From Pseudomonadota bacterium (GTDB lineage Bacteria; Pseudomonadota; Gammaproteobacteria; Burkholderiales; Nitrosomonadaceae), in assembly GCA_018240285.1 (NCBI GenBank), contig JAFEGA010000019.1, forward strand, positions 18,453-82,452: a stretch of 64,000 nucleotides of DNA, in the 5' to 3' direction. The position numbers and the translations under genes were made by a program. Of this stretch, positions 56,291 to 64,000 are shown piece by piece. Every line of letters starts with the position of its first letter. Position 1 is the stretch's first letter. A model generated the notes under the pieces. It saw only the letters and a program-made list of their open reading frames with translations. It made no database searches and had not been told where the DNA came from.

Positions 56291-56296
56291 ATACTT
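56291..56296 (+). promoter_or_regulatory. Putative -10 box of the cas5-cas8-cas7 transcript
   Basis: TATACT is the best -10 candidate in the AT-rich gap after the cas3 terminator; no good -35 was found at 16-18 bases. The bases 56292-56301 (ATACTTTGTG) match the spacer-like ATAATTTGTG of the repeat mimic at nine of ten positions. Confidence 0.35.
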
Positions 56297-56346
56297 TGTG
56301 CTCATTTTTAGAGTACAAGGAAAATGCTATGGATTGGAAAGGGGTG

Positions 56347-56454
56347 ATGCGAGAAATCCGTTTACTTTTGTTGCAACTACCAAATTCTAGATTCTGGGGC
56401 ATGTGGTTACTCTTATTAATTGCCCTTGTTGGTGTTATGTATGGGAGGCATTAA
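56347..56454 (+). CDS. Candidate 35-residue hydrophobic peptide before cas5
   Basis: ATG 56347 follows GGAAGGGG at a good distance. The peptide begins MREIRLLLLQLPNSRFWG and goes on to a hydrophobic run (WLLLLIALVGVMY) ending GRH. This is the form of a membrane-active type I toxin or small membrane protein. The stop at 56452-56454 is one base before the cas5 TTG, and GGGAGG inside its end serves cas5, so the two would be coupled. Without conservation data it may be a chance frame. Confidence 0.4.
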   Translation: MREIRLLLLQLPNSRFWGMWLLLLIALVGVMYGRH

Positions 56455-56455
56455 C

Positions 56456-57124
56456 TTGAAAACATACTGTCTTGAAGTCAGCGGCGATTTCGCTTGTTTT
56501 ACACGACCGGAAATGAAGGTCGAACGTGTAAGCTACGATGTAATGACGCCGTCATCGGCTCGCGCGGTGTTTGAATCCATTTTGTGGAAACCCGCCATTC
56601 GCTGGTATATCGACAAGATCGAGGTACTCAAGCCGATCCGTTGGGTTTCTGTCCGGCGTAATGAAGTGGGTGCGGTAATTTCAGTGCGCAATGCCCAGGA
56701 AGCCATGAACAAGGGTGGTGTAGGCTCCCTCGGCTTAAATATCGAAGATGAACGCCAGCAGCGTGCTGGATTATTTTTGCGCGACGTGGCTTATCGCATC
56801 CATGCGCATTTCGAGTTGCAACCGGATGCCGGAGAAAACAATACGCCAGCCAAATTTCTGGATATGTTCGAACGCCGTGCTGAGAAGGGGCAATGCGTTA
56901 ATCAACCCTATCTTGGTTGCCGGGAGTTTGCTTGCGATTTCCGGCTGATTGATCCAGTGCAGGAACAATCGAATCCTGTCAAGGAAACGTGTGACTTGGG
57001 TTGGATGCTGTACGACATGGACTACAGCAATGCCGCCGATCCGCAACCGCGATTTTTCCGTGCCACACTAGAGAACGGCATACTCAATATTCCGGCTTGG
57101 AATAGCCAGGAGGTACGAGGATGA
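56456..57124 (+). CDS. cas5c: Cas5 (type I-C, pre-crRNA endonuclease)
   Basis: In type I-C, Cas5 cuts the repeat in place of Cas6 and caps Cascade at the crRNA 5' handle. TTG 56456 is chosen because GGGAGG lies seven bases before it and the product then starts KTYCLEVSGDFACFTRPEMK as in other Cas5c proteins; ATG 56441 has no ribosome site. 222 residues, usual length. VERVSYDVMTPSSARAVFES (about 24-43) and the WKPAIRW segment are standard. It overlaps cas8 by four bases. Confidence 0.92.
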   Translation: MKTYCLEVSGDFACFTRPEMKVERVSYDVMTPSSARAVFESILWKPAIRWYIDKIEVLKPIRWVSVRRNEVGAVISVRNAQEAMNKGGVGSLGLNIEDERQQRAGLFLRDVAYRIHAHFELQPDAGENNTPAKFLDMFERRAEKGQCVNQPYLGCREFACDFRLIDPVQEQSNPVKETCDLGWMLYDMDYSNAADPQPRFFRATLENGILNIPAWNSQEVRG

Positions 57125-58833
57125 TTTTGCAAGCGCTTAACGAATATTATCAGCGCAAAACCCGGTTGCCGGATAGCAACCTGGCGCCGCCCGGTTTCGA
57201 GCATAAACCAATCCCCTTTCTTATCGTGCTGACAGCGGATGGTCACTTTGCTGGTTTGGATGACACGCGGGAAGGTGAGGGCAAGAAAAAAATCGCAAAA
57301 TCCTATCTCGTGCCGCAGACTGTCAAGCGATCTTCGGGAGTAGCGGCCAATTTGTTATGGGACCACTCCGGTTATGTTTTTGGAGCCGATGACAAAGGAA
57401 AGCCGGAACGTGTTCGTGAACAGCATCTGGCATTCATTGAGGCTATTCGCTCCCATTTCATCGCTTCAAATGATGCAGGTATTCAGGCGGTCTTGTCTTT
57501 TCTTGAGCGTGGCAGCTTTGAAAAAGTTTTCTTACATCCTTCATGGCCGGAAATTCTGGAAACCGGAGCCAATCTGACATTTCGGTTGGAAGGTGATTCC
57601 GGGCCAGTATGCGAACGTCCGGCAGTGGCAGCTGCGCTATCGACGAAGGAAGATGTCGACTCTGACAAAGTCTCACTTTGTTTGGTTTCAGGCAATGAAG
57701 ATGTCATTGAGCGATTGCATCCTTCCGTCAAAGGTGTATGGGGCGCGCAAAGTTCTGGTGCAAATATTGTTTCGTTCAATTTGGATGCTTTCAGCTCGTA
57801 TGCCAAATCACAGGGTGAGAATGCACCGGTCGGAAAAAGCGCTGTTTTCTCCTACACCACCGCGCTCAATCATTTATTGGCAAAAGACTCGAGACAACGT
57901 ATCCAGGTGGGCGATGCATCGACGGTTTTCTGGGCAGCAACACCGGGACATCCGATGGAAGAATTGTTTCCCGGATTGTTTAGTGAGCCACCCAAAGACA
58001 ATCCCGATCTCGGCACCGCAGCAGTTGCTGCTTTGTTGAGTGCGCCCAAAACCGGTGCAGGCAGCTTTGAAGCCGATGACACCCGGTTTTATGTGCTAGG
58101 TCTTGCACCCAATGCGGCCCGTATCGCTGTACGCTTTTGGCATGTTAAAACCGTGAGCGAGCTGGCTGTCAATATTCGCCGTCACTTCGATGATCTGCGC
58201 ATTGTTCATGCACCGCACGAGCCGGAAACACTGTCGCTGTTCCGCTTGCTGGTCGCAACAGCGATGCTGGGCAAATCGGAAAACATTCCGCCCAATCTCG
58301 GCGGCGATGTTATGCGCAGCGTGATTGAAGGGTTGCCCTATCCGCAGACGCTGCTTTCCGGCGCAATTCGCCGGATTCGAGCCGAACATGAAGTCACTTA
58401 CCCGCGCGCTTCGATCATCAAAGCGTGCCTTAATCGTCAATCAGGCAAGGAGGAACTCAAAGTGTCACTGGACGAAAACAACACGAATACCGCTTACCGG
58501 CTAGGCCGGTTGTTTGCCGTACTAGAGCGCATTCAAGAACGGGCAAATCCTGGTATCAATGCAACGATCCGTGATCGCTATTACGGAGCGGCTTCAGGTA
58601 CTCCGGTCACTGTTTTGCCAACGCTGCTTAAGCTTAAGAATCACCATCTAGCTAAATTGGATAATAAAGGTGAAGTCATCAATTATGAAAGAGCGCTAGG
58701 ACAGATCATGGATGGTATTACCGATTTTCCGGCACAGCTCAATCTGCAAGACCAAGGCCGTTTTGCCATTGGCTATTACCATCAGCGGCAAGCCTTTTTT
58801 ACCAAATCCGAATCCACAATCAAGGGAGAATAA
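57121..58833 (+). CDS. cas8c: Cas8c (Csd1) large subunit
   Basis: Large subunit of type I-C Cascade, recognises the PAM and supports R-loop formation; also contains an internal start for the small subunit Cas11c in this type. 570 residues. [13 protein letters not shown] starts the protein and [34 protein letters not shown] (about 61-80), [15 protein letters not shown] (about 323) and [20 protein letters not shown] (about 449) are Csd1 hallmarks. An ATG or GTG in the last third could start Cas11c, but none was assigned. Confidence 0.93.
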   Translation: MILQALNEYYQRKTRLPDSNLAPPGFEHKPIPFLIVLTADGHFAGLDDTREGEGKKKIAKSYLVPQTVKRSSGVAANLLWDHSGYVFGADDKGKPERVREQHLAFIEAIRSHFIASNDAGIQAVLSFLERGSFEKVFLHPSWPEILETGANLTFRLEGDSGPVCERPAVAAALSTKEDVDSDKVSLCLVSGNEDVIERLHPSVKGVWGAQSSGANIVSFNLDAFSSYAKSQGENAPVGKSAVFSYTTALNHLLAKDSRQRIQVGDASTVFWAATPGHPMEELFPGLFSEPPKDNPDLGTAAVAALLSAPKTGAGSFEADDTRFYVLGLAPNAARIAVRFWHVKTVSELAVNIRRHFDDLRIVHAPHEPETLSLFRLLVATAMLGKSENIPPNLGGDVMRSVIEGLPYPQTLLSGAIRRIRAEHEVTYPRASIIKACLNRQSGKEELKVSLDENNTNTAYRLGRLFAVLERIQERANPGINATIRDRYYGAASGTPVTVLPTLLKLKNHHLAKLDNKGEVINYERALGQIMDGITDFPAQLNLQDQGRFAIGYYHQRQAFFTKSESTIKGE

Positions 58834-58837
58834 TCAC

Positions 58838-59722
58838 ATGGCACTTAACAACCGTTACGACTTCGTTTTGTTGTTTGATGTAAGAGATGGTAATCCCAAT
58901 GGTGATCCTGATGCGGGTAACTTACCGCGCGTCGATGCGGAAACCGGGCGTGGACTCGTGACTGACGTGAGCTTGAAGCGCAAGGTGCGCAATTTTGTAG
59001 GTTTGACGAAGGGAGAACAACCACCATTCGAAATTTATGTGAAGGAGAAAGCGATACTCAATAATCAGAACAAAAGAGCCTATGTTGGTATCGGTAAAGC
59101 AGAACTTCTCGAAGGCGATGATAAGAAGCGCAAGGGTGGTGACGCCGTTGATGAAGCGAGGCAGTGGATGTGCAAAAATTTCTTTGATGTGCGTACCTTT
59201 GGTGCCGTCATGTCGACCGGTATCAACTGCGGACAAGTGCGCGGCCCGGTTCAGCTCACTTTTGCCCGTTCCATCGACCCGATTGTGGCGCAAGAACATT
59301 CCATTACCCGTATGGCGGTTGCTACCGAGGCGGAAGCGGAGAAACAAGGCGGCGACAATCGCACAATGGGTCGCAAATTCACCGTGCCATACGGCCTCTA
59401 TGTTGCGCACGGTTTCGTGTCGGCTCATCTTGCCAATCAGACCGGATTCAACGAAGATGATTTGGAATTGCTTTGGCAATCGTTGATAAATATGTTCGAG
59501 CATGATCGCTCCGCTGCTCGCGGAGAGATGGCTACACGCGGCTTGTATGTTTTTAAGCATGACAATCAATTGGGCAATGCACCAGCCTACAGTCTCTTTG
59601 AACGCATCCAGCCCAAACTCAAGGATGGTATTGCTATCCCCCGTAACTTTAGCGATTACACTGTAACAGTAGACGAGACGGACATGCCTTCCGGCGTACA
59701 ACTGCTCCGGCGGGTTGATTAA
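58838..59722 (+). CDS. cas7c: Cas7 (Csd2) backbone subunit
   Basis: Forms the helical Cascade backbone along the crRNA. 294 residues from ATG 58838 after [27 protein letters not shown], then [12 protein letters not shown] (about 22-33), [20 protein letters not shown] (about 123-142) and [20 protein letters not shown] (about 156-175) are characteristic. Last gene of the interference block; the toxin modules begin 21 bases after its stop. Confidence 0.95.
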   Translation: MALNNRYDFVLLFDVRDGNPNGDPDAGNLPRVDAETGRGLVTDVSLKRKVRNFVGLTKGEQPPFEIYVKEKAILNNQNKRAYVGIGKAELLEGDDKKRKGGDAVDEARQWMCKNFFDVRTFGAVMSTGINCGQVRGPVQLTFARSIDPIVAQEHSITRMAVATEAEAEKQGGDNRTMGRKFTVPYGLYVAHGFVSAHLANQTGFNEDDLELLWQSLINMFEHDRSAARGEMATRGLYVFKHDNQLGNAPAYSLFERIQPKLKDGIAIPRNFSDYTVTVDETDMPSGVQLLRRVD

Positions 59723-59743
59723 ACATTTTCGGGAGGCGTTGAG

Positions 59744-59998
59744 ATGAACTGGCAAGATCGTATCGTTTCAGATCCGGATACTCTGTTCGGCAAGCCGCGT
59801 ATCCGGGGAACTCGTATCGGAGTCGAGTTTATTCTCGATCTGTTGGCTTCCGGCTGGGATGAAGCGCAGATACTTGAAAGCTATCCGCATTTGACCCCGG
59901 AAGATTTGCAAGCGGTATTTGCATTTATCCGGGATTGCATGAAAGATGAAACCTTTATCATGCGGGCGGCTGCAGAATCTGGCACTGTTACTCGATGA
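59744..59998 (+). CDS. DUF433 antitoxin
   Basis: An 84-residue protein with the DUF433 form: RIVSDPDTLFGKPRIRGTRI (about 5-24), then GVEFILDLLASGWDEAQILE (about 25-44), then a helical tail. DUF433 proteins are helix-turn-helix antitoxins paired with PIN-like toxins. A strong GGGAGG lies 10 bases before the start. It overlaps the DUF5615 gene by four bases. Located inside the cas operon between cas7 and cas4. Confidence 0.85.
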   Translation: MNWQDRIVSDPDTLFGKPRIRGTRIGVEFILDLLASGWDEAQILESYPHLTPEDLQAVFAFIRDCMKDETFIMRAAAESGTVTR

Positions 59999-60354
59999 TT
60001 CCGAAGTTGCTGGCCGATGAGAATTTTCCTCTACCGGTTATAAAGGGTCTCATCGATGCGGGTTATGATGTTCTTTCAATTGCAGAGATTTCACCGGGAA
60101 TCAATGATCGCGCAGTGCTCTCGCTTGCGTGCGAATCGGGACGCAGCCTACTTACGTTCGATGTGGATTTTGGTGATCTGGTGTTTTCTCACGGAGTCGA
60201 ACCACCTGCAGCTATTTTGTATTTCCGCTTGCATCCTATTATTTTGGATGAATTACTGATAATAACTTTGTGCGCCCTAAATGAAGTTCAGCCAGGATAT
60301 TTTGCGGTAATTCAGCGCGAAGGGATACGATTGCGGAAGTTAAAAGAGAAATAG
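59995..60354 (+). CDS. DUF5615 PIN-like toxin
   Basis: A 119-residue PIN-superfamily nuclease, the toxin partner of the DUF433 protein. The acidic site is visible: LLADENFPLPVIKGLIDAG (Asp8, Glu9 near the start), DRAVLSLACESGRSLLTFDV (about 39-58) and FGDL (Asp near 62). These residues are those used for metal binding in this family, so the toxin looks active. Expected to cleave RNA. ATGA start overlaps the antitoxin stop. Confidence 0.85.
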   Translation: MIPKLLADENFPLPVIKGLIDAGYDVLSIAEISPGINDRAVLSLACESGRSLLTFDVDFGDLVFSHGVEPPAAILYFRLHPIILDELLIITLCALNEVQPGYFAVIQREGIRLRKLKEK

Positions 60355-60382
60355 CGTTAATAGGGGAAAAGGGAAAATTACT

Positions 60383-60589
60383 ATGAGAGAGATTTTATTC
60401 CTAGTCGAAGAAGCGCCGGAAGGTGGCTATACTGCACGTGCATTGGGAGAATCCATTTTTACCGAAGCGGATGATCTCGCCAGTTTGCATCAACAGGTAC
60501 GCGATGCCGTGCATTGTCATTTCGATGAAGGAAAAACGCCGGAAATGATTCGTCTGCATTTCGTGCGCGAGGAAGTCATCCAGGCATGA
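60383..60589 (+). CDS. hicB: HicB-type antitoxin (short form)
   Basis: A 68-residue antitoxin. It keeps the degenerate RNase H fold of HicB (REILFLVEEAPEGGYTARAL, about 2-21, with ESIFTEADDLASL) but ends before any DNA-binding domain. Without that domain it cannot repress its own promoter, which fits expression from the cas operon. Antitoxin precedes toxin here; most HicBA loci have the reverse order. Four-base overlap with hicA. Confidence 0.8.
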   Translation: MREILFLVEEAPEGGYTARALGESIFTEADDLASLHQQVRDAVHCHFDEGKTPEMIRLHFVREEVIQA

Positions 60590-60834
60590 GAATGCTACGA
60601 AATGTATCGGGTGCACGGCTGATCAAAGCACTCAACCGGCTCGGGTACGGGGTCACCCGGCAGACTGGCAGTCACGTCCGGTTGGAATGTCAATTCCCAA
60701 AACCGCATCATTTAACGGTTCCGATGCATGATCCATTGCGTGTCGGGACACTGGCTTCTATTTTGAATGAAGTTGCTAAGCATCATTCCTTATCGAAAGA
60801 GGAAGCGATTGTCAGATTATTCGGGAACGATTGA
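60586..60834 (+). CDS. hicA: HicA toxin (mRNA interferase)
   Basis: An 82-residue double-stranded-RNA-binding-fold toxin. The pattern GARLIKALNRLGYGVTRQTG (about 9-28), then SHVRL with the catalytic histidine, HHLTVPMHDPLRVGTLASIL (about 41-60), is complete. It should stop translation by cleaving mRNA when not bound by HicB. It overlaps the cas4 start, TGATG, by one base, so cas4 translation is tied to hicA. Confidence 0.85.
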   Translation: MRMLRNVSGARLIKALNRLGYGVTRQTGSHVRLECQFPKPHHLTVPMHDPLRVGTLASILNEVAKHHSLSKEEAIVRLFGND

Positions 60835-61460
60835 TGACCGCACCTGAAGTTGACGATCCCATCATGCTTTCTGCGTTGCAGCACTACAGCTATTGCCCGC
60901 GCCAGTGTGCGTTGATTCATGTCGAGCAGGCATTTGACGAAAACGTCCATACCATGCGCGGCAACGCCGTGCATCAACGTGTCGATGAACCCGGTTTTGA
61001 ATCTTTTGAAGGGGTACGCAGCGAGAAGGCGTTGCCGGTTTGGTCGGAGCGTTTGGGCTTGATCGGCAAATGCGATGTCGTCGAGTTTTACCCGGACGGA
61101 CGGATTTATCCGGTGGAATACAAGCATGGTAAGAAACGTGCAAAAGCGCATGACGATATCCAACTGGCGGCGCAAGCCATTTGCCTGGAAGAAATGACCG
61201 GCAAGCCGGTGACGCACGGTGCGATTTATCATCACACTTCCCGTCGCCGCCGTGAAGTCGCCATCACGGATTCGCTGCGCCAGCAGGTGGAAGAAACCGT
61301 GAAAGCGGTACGCGCTTTGCTGGCATCCGGGCAATTGCCGCCGCCGGTCAACGATGCGCGTTGCAAGGAATGTTCGTTGAAGGAAATTTGCCAGCCGCAA
61401 GCGTTGGCGGATAAAACCCATCAGCATGAATTGCTGGATGAATTGTTTCACGTGGATTAG
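60834..61460 (+). CDS. cas4: Cas4 exonuclease
   Basis: Trims prespacers and helps choose the PAM end in spacer acquisition. 208 residues from ATG 60834. The N-terminal Fe-S cysteine is in YCPRQCALIH (about 19) and the C-terminal cysteines in CKECSLKEICQP (about 182). The RecB-like nuclease motif is DVVEFYPDGRIYPVEYKHGK (about 79-98, with D and E-x-K). Closely followed by cas1. Confidence 0.92.
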   Translation: MTAPEVDDPIMLSALQHYSYCPRQCALIHVEQAFDENVHTMRGNAVHQRVDEPGFESFEGVRSEKALPVWSERLGLIGKCDVVEFYPDGRIYPVEYKHGKKRAKAHDDIQLAAQAICLEEMTGKPVTHGAIYHHTSRRRREVAITDSLRQQVEETVKAVRALLASGQLPPPVNDARCKECSLKEICQPQALADKTHQHELLDELFHVD

Positions 61461-61467
61461 CAAAGTC

Positions 61468-62502
61468 ATGTATCAAATCCTCAATACGCTCTATATCATG
61501 ACACCCAATGCCTACGCGCATTTGGAAAACGACACTGTACGCATCGATGTGGAGCGGCAAAAAAAGCTCCAAGTGCCGTTGCATCATTTGGGCACGCTCG
61601 TTTGCTTTGGCAACATCATGATTTCTCCGGCGCTGATGCATCGCTGTGCCGACGATGGCATTGGTTTGGTGTTGCTCGATGGCAATGGACGATTCAAAGC
61701 CCGGCTGGAGGGTGCGGTCAGCGGCAATATTTTGTTGCGGCAGGCGCAGCATCGCTTGGCTGCTGATACAGCATTTGCCGTTGCGGTTGCGAAAGCGGCA
61801 ATAGCCGGAAAGCTGCGCAATTCCCGCCAGGTTTTGCTGCGTGGCGCGCGTGAAACCGATGATGAACAGGATCAGAAGGTGCTCGCACAGGCTGCCGAAG
61901 CACTGGCTGGTTCCATCCGCAACTTGGCGATAGCCGGAGACTTGGATGTCGTGCGCGGCATTGAAGGCGATGCCGCCAAAGTGTATTTCTCAGCGTTGCC
62001 CAATTTGGTGCGGCGTAATGTCCGTGAGTATTTCACCATGGACGGACGCACACGGAGGCCGCCACGCGACCGTTTCAATGCGCTGCTGTCGTTTCTCTAT
62101 TCAATGGTGATGAACGATTGCCGTTCGGCGATTGAAAGTGTCGGACTTGATCCGCAGTTGGGTTTTCTGCACGCAGTGCGGCCAGGCCGGGCGGCGCTGG
62201 CGCTCGATCTGATGGAAGAGTTCCGCGCCATTCTGGCGGATCGGCTTGCACTTACGCTCGTCAATCGCGGTCAGATCACCGAACGCAATTTGCAGATACG
62301 CGAAGGTGGCGCGGTGTATCTGGAAGACGATGCCCGGAAAATCGTCGTGGCGGCTTATCAAGAACGTAAGCAGGAAGAAATCAACCATCCGTTGCTGGAT
62401 ACCAAGGTGCCGCTCGGGCTGTTGCCGCAGCTGCAAGCGCGTTTCATGGCGCGTACCATCCGCGGCGACATGGAAGCCTATATTCCCTTTCTGGTGAAGT
62501 GA
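61468..62502 (+). CDS. cas1: Cas1 integrase
   Basis: Integrates spacers with Cas2. 344 residues from ATG 61468. [20 protein letters not shown] starts the type I-C form, [20 protein letters not shown] (about 230-249) holds the catalytic histidine and the acidic residue near it, and [18 protein letters not shown] is the usual ending. All key residues seem present. Confidence 0.95.
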   Translation: MYQILNTLYIMTPNAYAHLENDTVRIDVERQKKLQVPLHHLGTLVCFGNIMISPALMHRCADDGIGLVLLDGNGRFKARLEGAVSGNILLRQAQHRLAADTAFAVAVAKAAIAGKLRNSRQVLLRGARETDDEQDQKVLAQAAEALAGSIRNLAIAGDLDVVRGIEGDAAKVYFSALPNLVRRNVREYFTMDGRTRRPPRDRFNALLSFLYSMVMNDCRSAIESVGLDPQLGFLHAVRPGRAALALDLMEEFRAILADRLALTLVNRGQITERNLQIREGGAVYLEDDARKIVVAAYQERKQEEINHPLLDTKVPLGLLPQLQARFMARTIRGDMEAYIPFLVK

Positions 62503-62504
62503 CC

Positions 62505-62795
62505 ATGCTGATAATCGTAACCTACGATGTTTCAACCGAAACCAAAGAAGGCCGCAGAAGATTGCGGCGCGTCGCCAAAATCTGCGAGAGTACCGGGCAG
62601 CGCGTGCAGAAATCGGTCTTCGAATGCAAGGTCAATTTGATGCAGTACGAAGATCTTGAGCGCAGATTGTTGGCTGAAATTGACGAGAAAGAAGATAATT
62701 TGCGGCTGTATCGATTGACGGAACCGGTTGATTTGCACGTCAAAGAGTTCGGTAAATTCAAGGCAATCGACTTCGATGGATCGTTGATCGTTTGA
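62505..62795 (+). CDS. cas2: Cas2
   Basis: Structural partner of Cas1. 96 residues from ATG 62505; GTG 62499 overlapping the cas1 stop is an alternative start. [20 protein letters not shown] (about 3-22) and [13 protein letters not shown] (about 33) are typical of the type I-C form. Last cas gene before the leader. Confidence 0.93.
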   Translation: MLIIVTYDVSTETKEGRRRLRRVAKICESTGQRVQKSVFECKVNLMQYEDLERRLLAEIDEKEDNLRLYRLTEPVDLHVKEFGKFKAIDFDGSLIV

Positions 62796-62975
62796 AATGC
62801 GCGAACCACAAGCGACGGTAAATTGCCAGCCGGTTCGCGGGATGAATAATGTTTTGAATGTTTATAGTATTTCTCTGGTCATGATCGTCATGATGCCAAA
62901 AAATCACTTCCCAAATCACCAGTTCGCGCGTGAGCAAAAAATTTCTTTGTTGTATGATTGGCTTGCAGTTGTACT
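62796..62975 (+). promoter_or_regulatory. CRISPR leader
   Basis: About 180 AT-rich bases between cas2 and the first repeat. CGCGAACC at 62800-62807 and GGTTCGCG at 62832-62839 form an inverted repeat, and TCATGAT occurs twice within 62878-62894. A possible promoter for the array is GTGAGC (62930) with TATGAT (62953-62958), 17 bases apart; the -35 match is weak. Confidence 0.65.
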
Positions 62976-64000
62976 GTAGCGCCCGGCCCCAAAGCCGGGC
63001 GAGGATTGAAACCGGACAGACAAGGAAGGCAAGATATCCGTTGGCCGTAGCGCCCGGCCCCAAAGCCGGGCGAGGATTGAAACTGTCGGTACGGTCAACA
63101 CTAGCCTGCGCGGCTTGAGCGTAGCGCCCGGCCCCAAAGCCGGGCGAGGATTGAAACTGGGCATTTTATCTCGACAAATTCAGCTCACCCAGTAGCGCCC
63201 GGCCCCAAAGCCGGGCGAGGATTGAAACCGATGAAGACCTGGATGCGCGCATCGATCGCGACGGTAGCGCCCGGCCCCAAAGCCGGGCGAGGATTGAAAC
63301 AGGGGCAAATTTGATAAATGCAGAAACACCCATCTAGTAGCGCCCGGCCCCAAAGCCGGGCGAGGATTGAAACACCGCCGGGCACTCCCAGCGGATCAGT
63401 GTTTCTAGCGTAGCGCCCGGCCCCAAAGCCGGGCGAGGATTGAAACAGCAGCGCTTGCAGCGTTTCTTCCGAAATGCCGTGTAGCGCCCGGCCCCAAAGC
63501 CGGGCGAGGATTGAAACATTATTTGAATCCCATATGTAGCCATTTGAATATGTAGCGCCCGGCCCCAAAGCCGGGCGAGGATTGAAACAAAAAGTAGTTG
63601 TGCATTTTAAACACGGAAGAAAAGTAGCGCCCGGCCCCAAAGCCGGGCGAGGATTGAAACATCTCCGACCGGCAAGCCAAGCAAGCGGCGCTGGCGTAGC
63701 GCCCGGCCCCAAAGCCGGGCGAGGATTGAAACCCGAAAAAGGGTGCGACGCTTGCAATCAGCTTGGGCGTAGCGCCCGGCCCCAAAGCCGGGCGAGGATT
63801 GAAACACCCCACGGCTGCAGAAGCACAGGCCGCCGCGCAGTAGCGCCCGGCCCCAAAGCCGGGCGAGGATTGAAACACCGCAAACCTGAAACGCCAGGCC
63901 GACACGCTCGGTAGCGCCCGGCCCCAAAGCCGGGCGAGGATTGAAACCGGCGTGCAAACCGGGCCATTGCCTGCGGGCGTGTAGTAGCGCCCGGCCCCAA
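62976..64000 (+). CRISPR. Type I-C CRISPR array, 15 repeats, 14 spacers, continues beyond window
   Basis: Repeats are 37 bases and identical as far as read: GTAGC, arm GCCCGGC, loop CCCAAA, arm GCCGGGC, then GAGGATTGAAAC. They start at 62976, 63047, 63121, 63192, 63264, 63337, 63410, 63481, 63552, 63624, 63696, 63769, 63840, 63911 and 63984; the last is cut by the window edge after 17 bases. Spacers are 34-37 bases (34, 37, 34, 35, 36, 36, 34, 34, 35, 35, 36, 34, 34, 36) and none is repeated. The leader and the ATTGAAAC end show transcription on the + strand, so the newest spacer is the first. The seven-base GC stem is the expected Cas5 site. Confidence 0.98.

Noticed and set aside
56330..56346. 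ATG at 56330 as a start for a longer peptide before cas5
   Set aside because: The frame hits TGA after five codons; the supported frame starts at 56347.
56420..56455. Longer cas5 starting at TTG 56420 or ATG 56441
   Set aside because: Neither has a ribosome site, and the extra residues are not found in Cas5c proteins; TTG 56456 has GGGAGG at seven bases.
63185..63957. Overlapping open frames with repeated RPALGPGAT and QSSPGFGAGRY units
   Set aside because: These are translations of the CRISPR repeats, not proteins.
62976..64000. Repeat stems as transcription terminators
   Set aside because: They lack T-runs and recur at a fixed 71-74-base period, so they are Cas5 processing hairpins.

Overview
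The window looks like a chromosomal segment of a betaproteobacterium close to Nitrosomonas (Nitrosomonadaceae). That placement is an inference: gene order miaB-ybeZ-ybeY-ybeX, the malyl-CoA lyase/malate-CoA ligase cluster and general protein character all fit, but no rRNA or ammonia-oxidation gene is present to prove it. No tRNA or rRNA gene was seen.

Layout. 1-3000: 3' part of a giant STAND-type/WD40 protein. 3374-6495: mcl-mtkA-mtkB, converting malate through malyl-CoA to acetyl-CoA and glyoxylate. 6800-21060: mostly small envelope, housekeeping and unknown genes (yqhA, pncC, a DUF748 giant, FKBP isomerase, a PAS chemoreceptor, VanZ), with REP-like palindromes and copies of a 145-bp MITE. 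21115-31869: metabolism and stress genes (deoxyinosine glycosylase, gpmA, desaturase, HIT, nucleotidyltransferase, cysteine desulfurase, phoU, rpiA, yaaA, degP-like protease, M20 amidohydrolase). 31959-37400: an AT-rich accessory stretch with an unknown membrane protein, an orphan MBL-fold protein, several toxin-antitoxin genes in different states of decay, and a duplicated 3' end of mfd. 37409-50686: core genes mfd, recJ, corC/ybeX, ybeY, ybeZ, miaB. 50860-64000: a WYL regulator and SEC-C protein, then a complete type I-C CRISPR-Cas locus.

The CRISPR locus is the main point of interest. All genes are on the + strand: HIRAN protein, cas3, a strong terminator, a 35-codon hydrophobic ORF, cas5, cas8, cas7, then two complete toxin-antitoxin modules (DUF433/DUF5615 and HicB/HicA) joined by short gaps or overlaps, then cas4, cas1, cas2, leader and an array of 15 repeats and 14 spacers that runs off the window end. 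In the gap between cas3 and cas5 lies, on the opposite strand, a degenerate CRISPR repeat that keeps 13 exact bases of the handle and a replacement hairpin. The segment after it resembles the -10 region of the putative cas5-8-7 promoter. This is the arrangement expected of a crRNA-like regulator (CreR/CreA type). Together with the hydrophobic mini-ORF and the two embedded toxin modules, the locus appears to be guarded or self-regulated at several levels; this is a hypothesis built from sequence alone.
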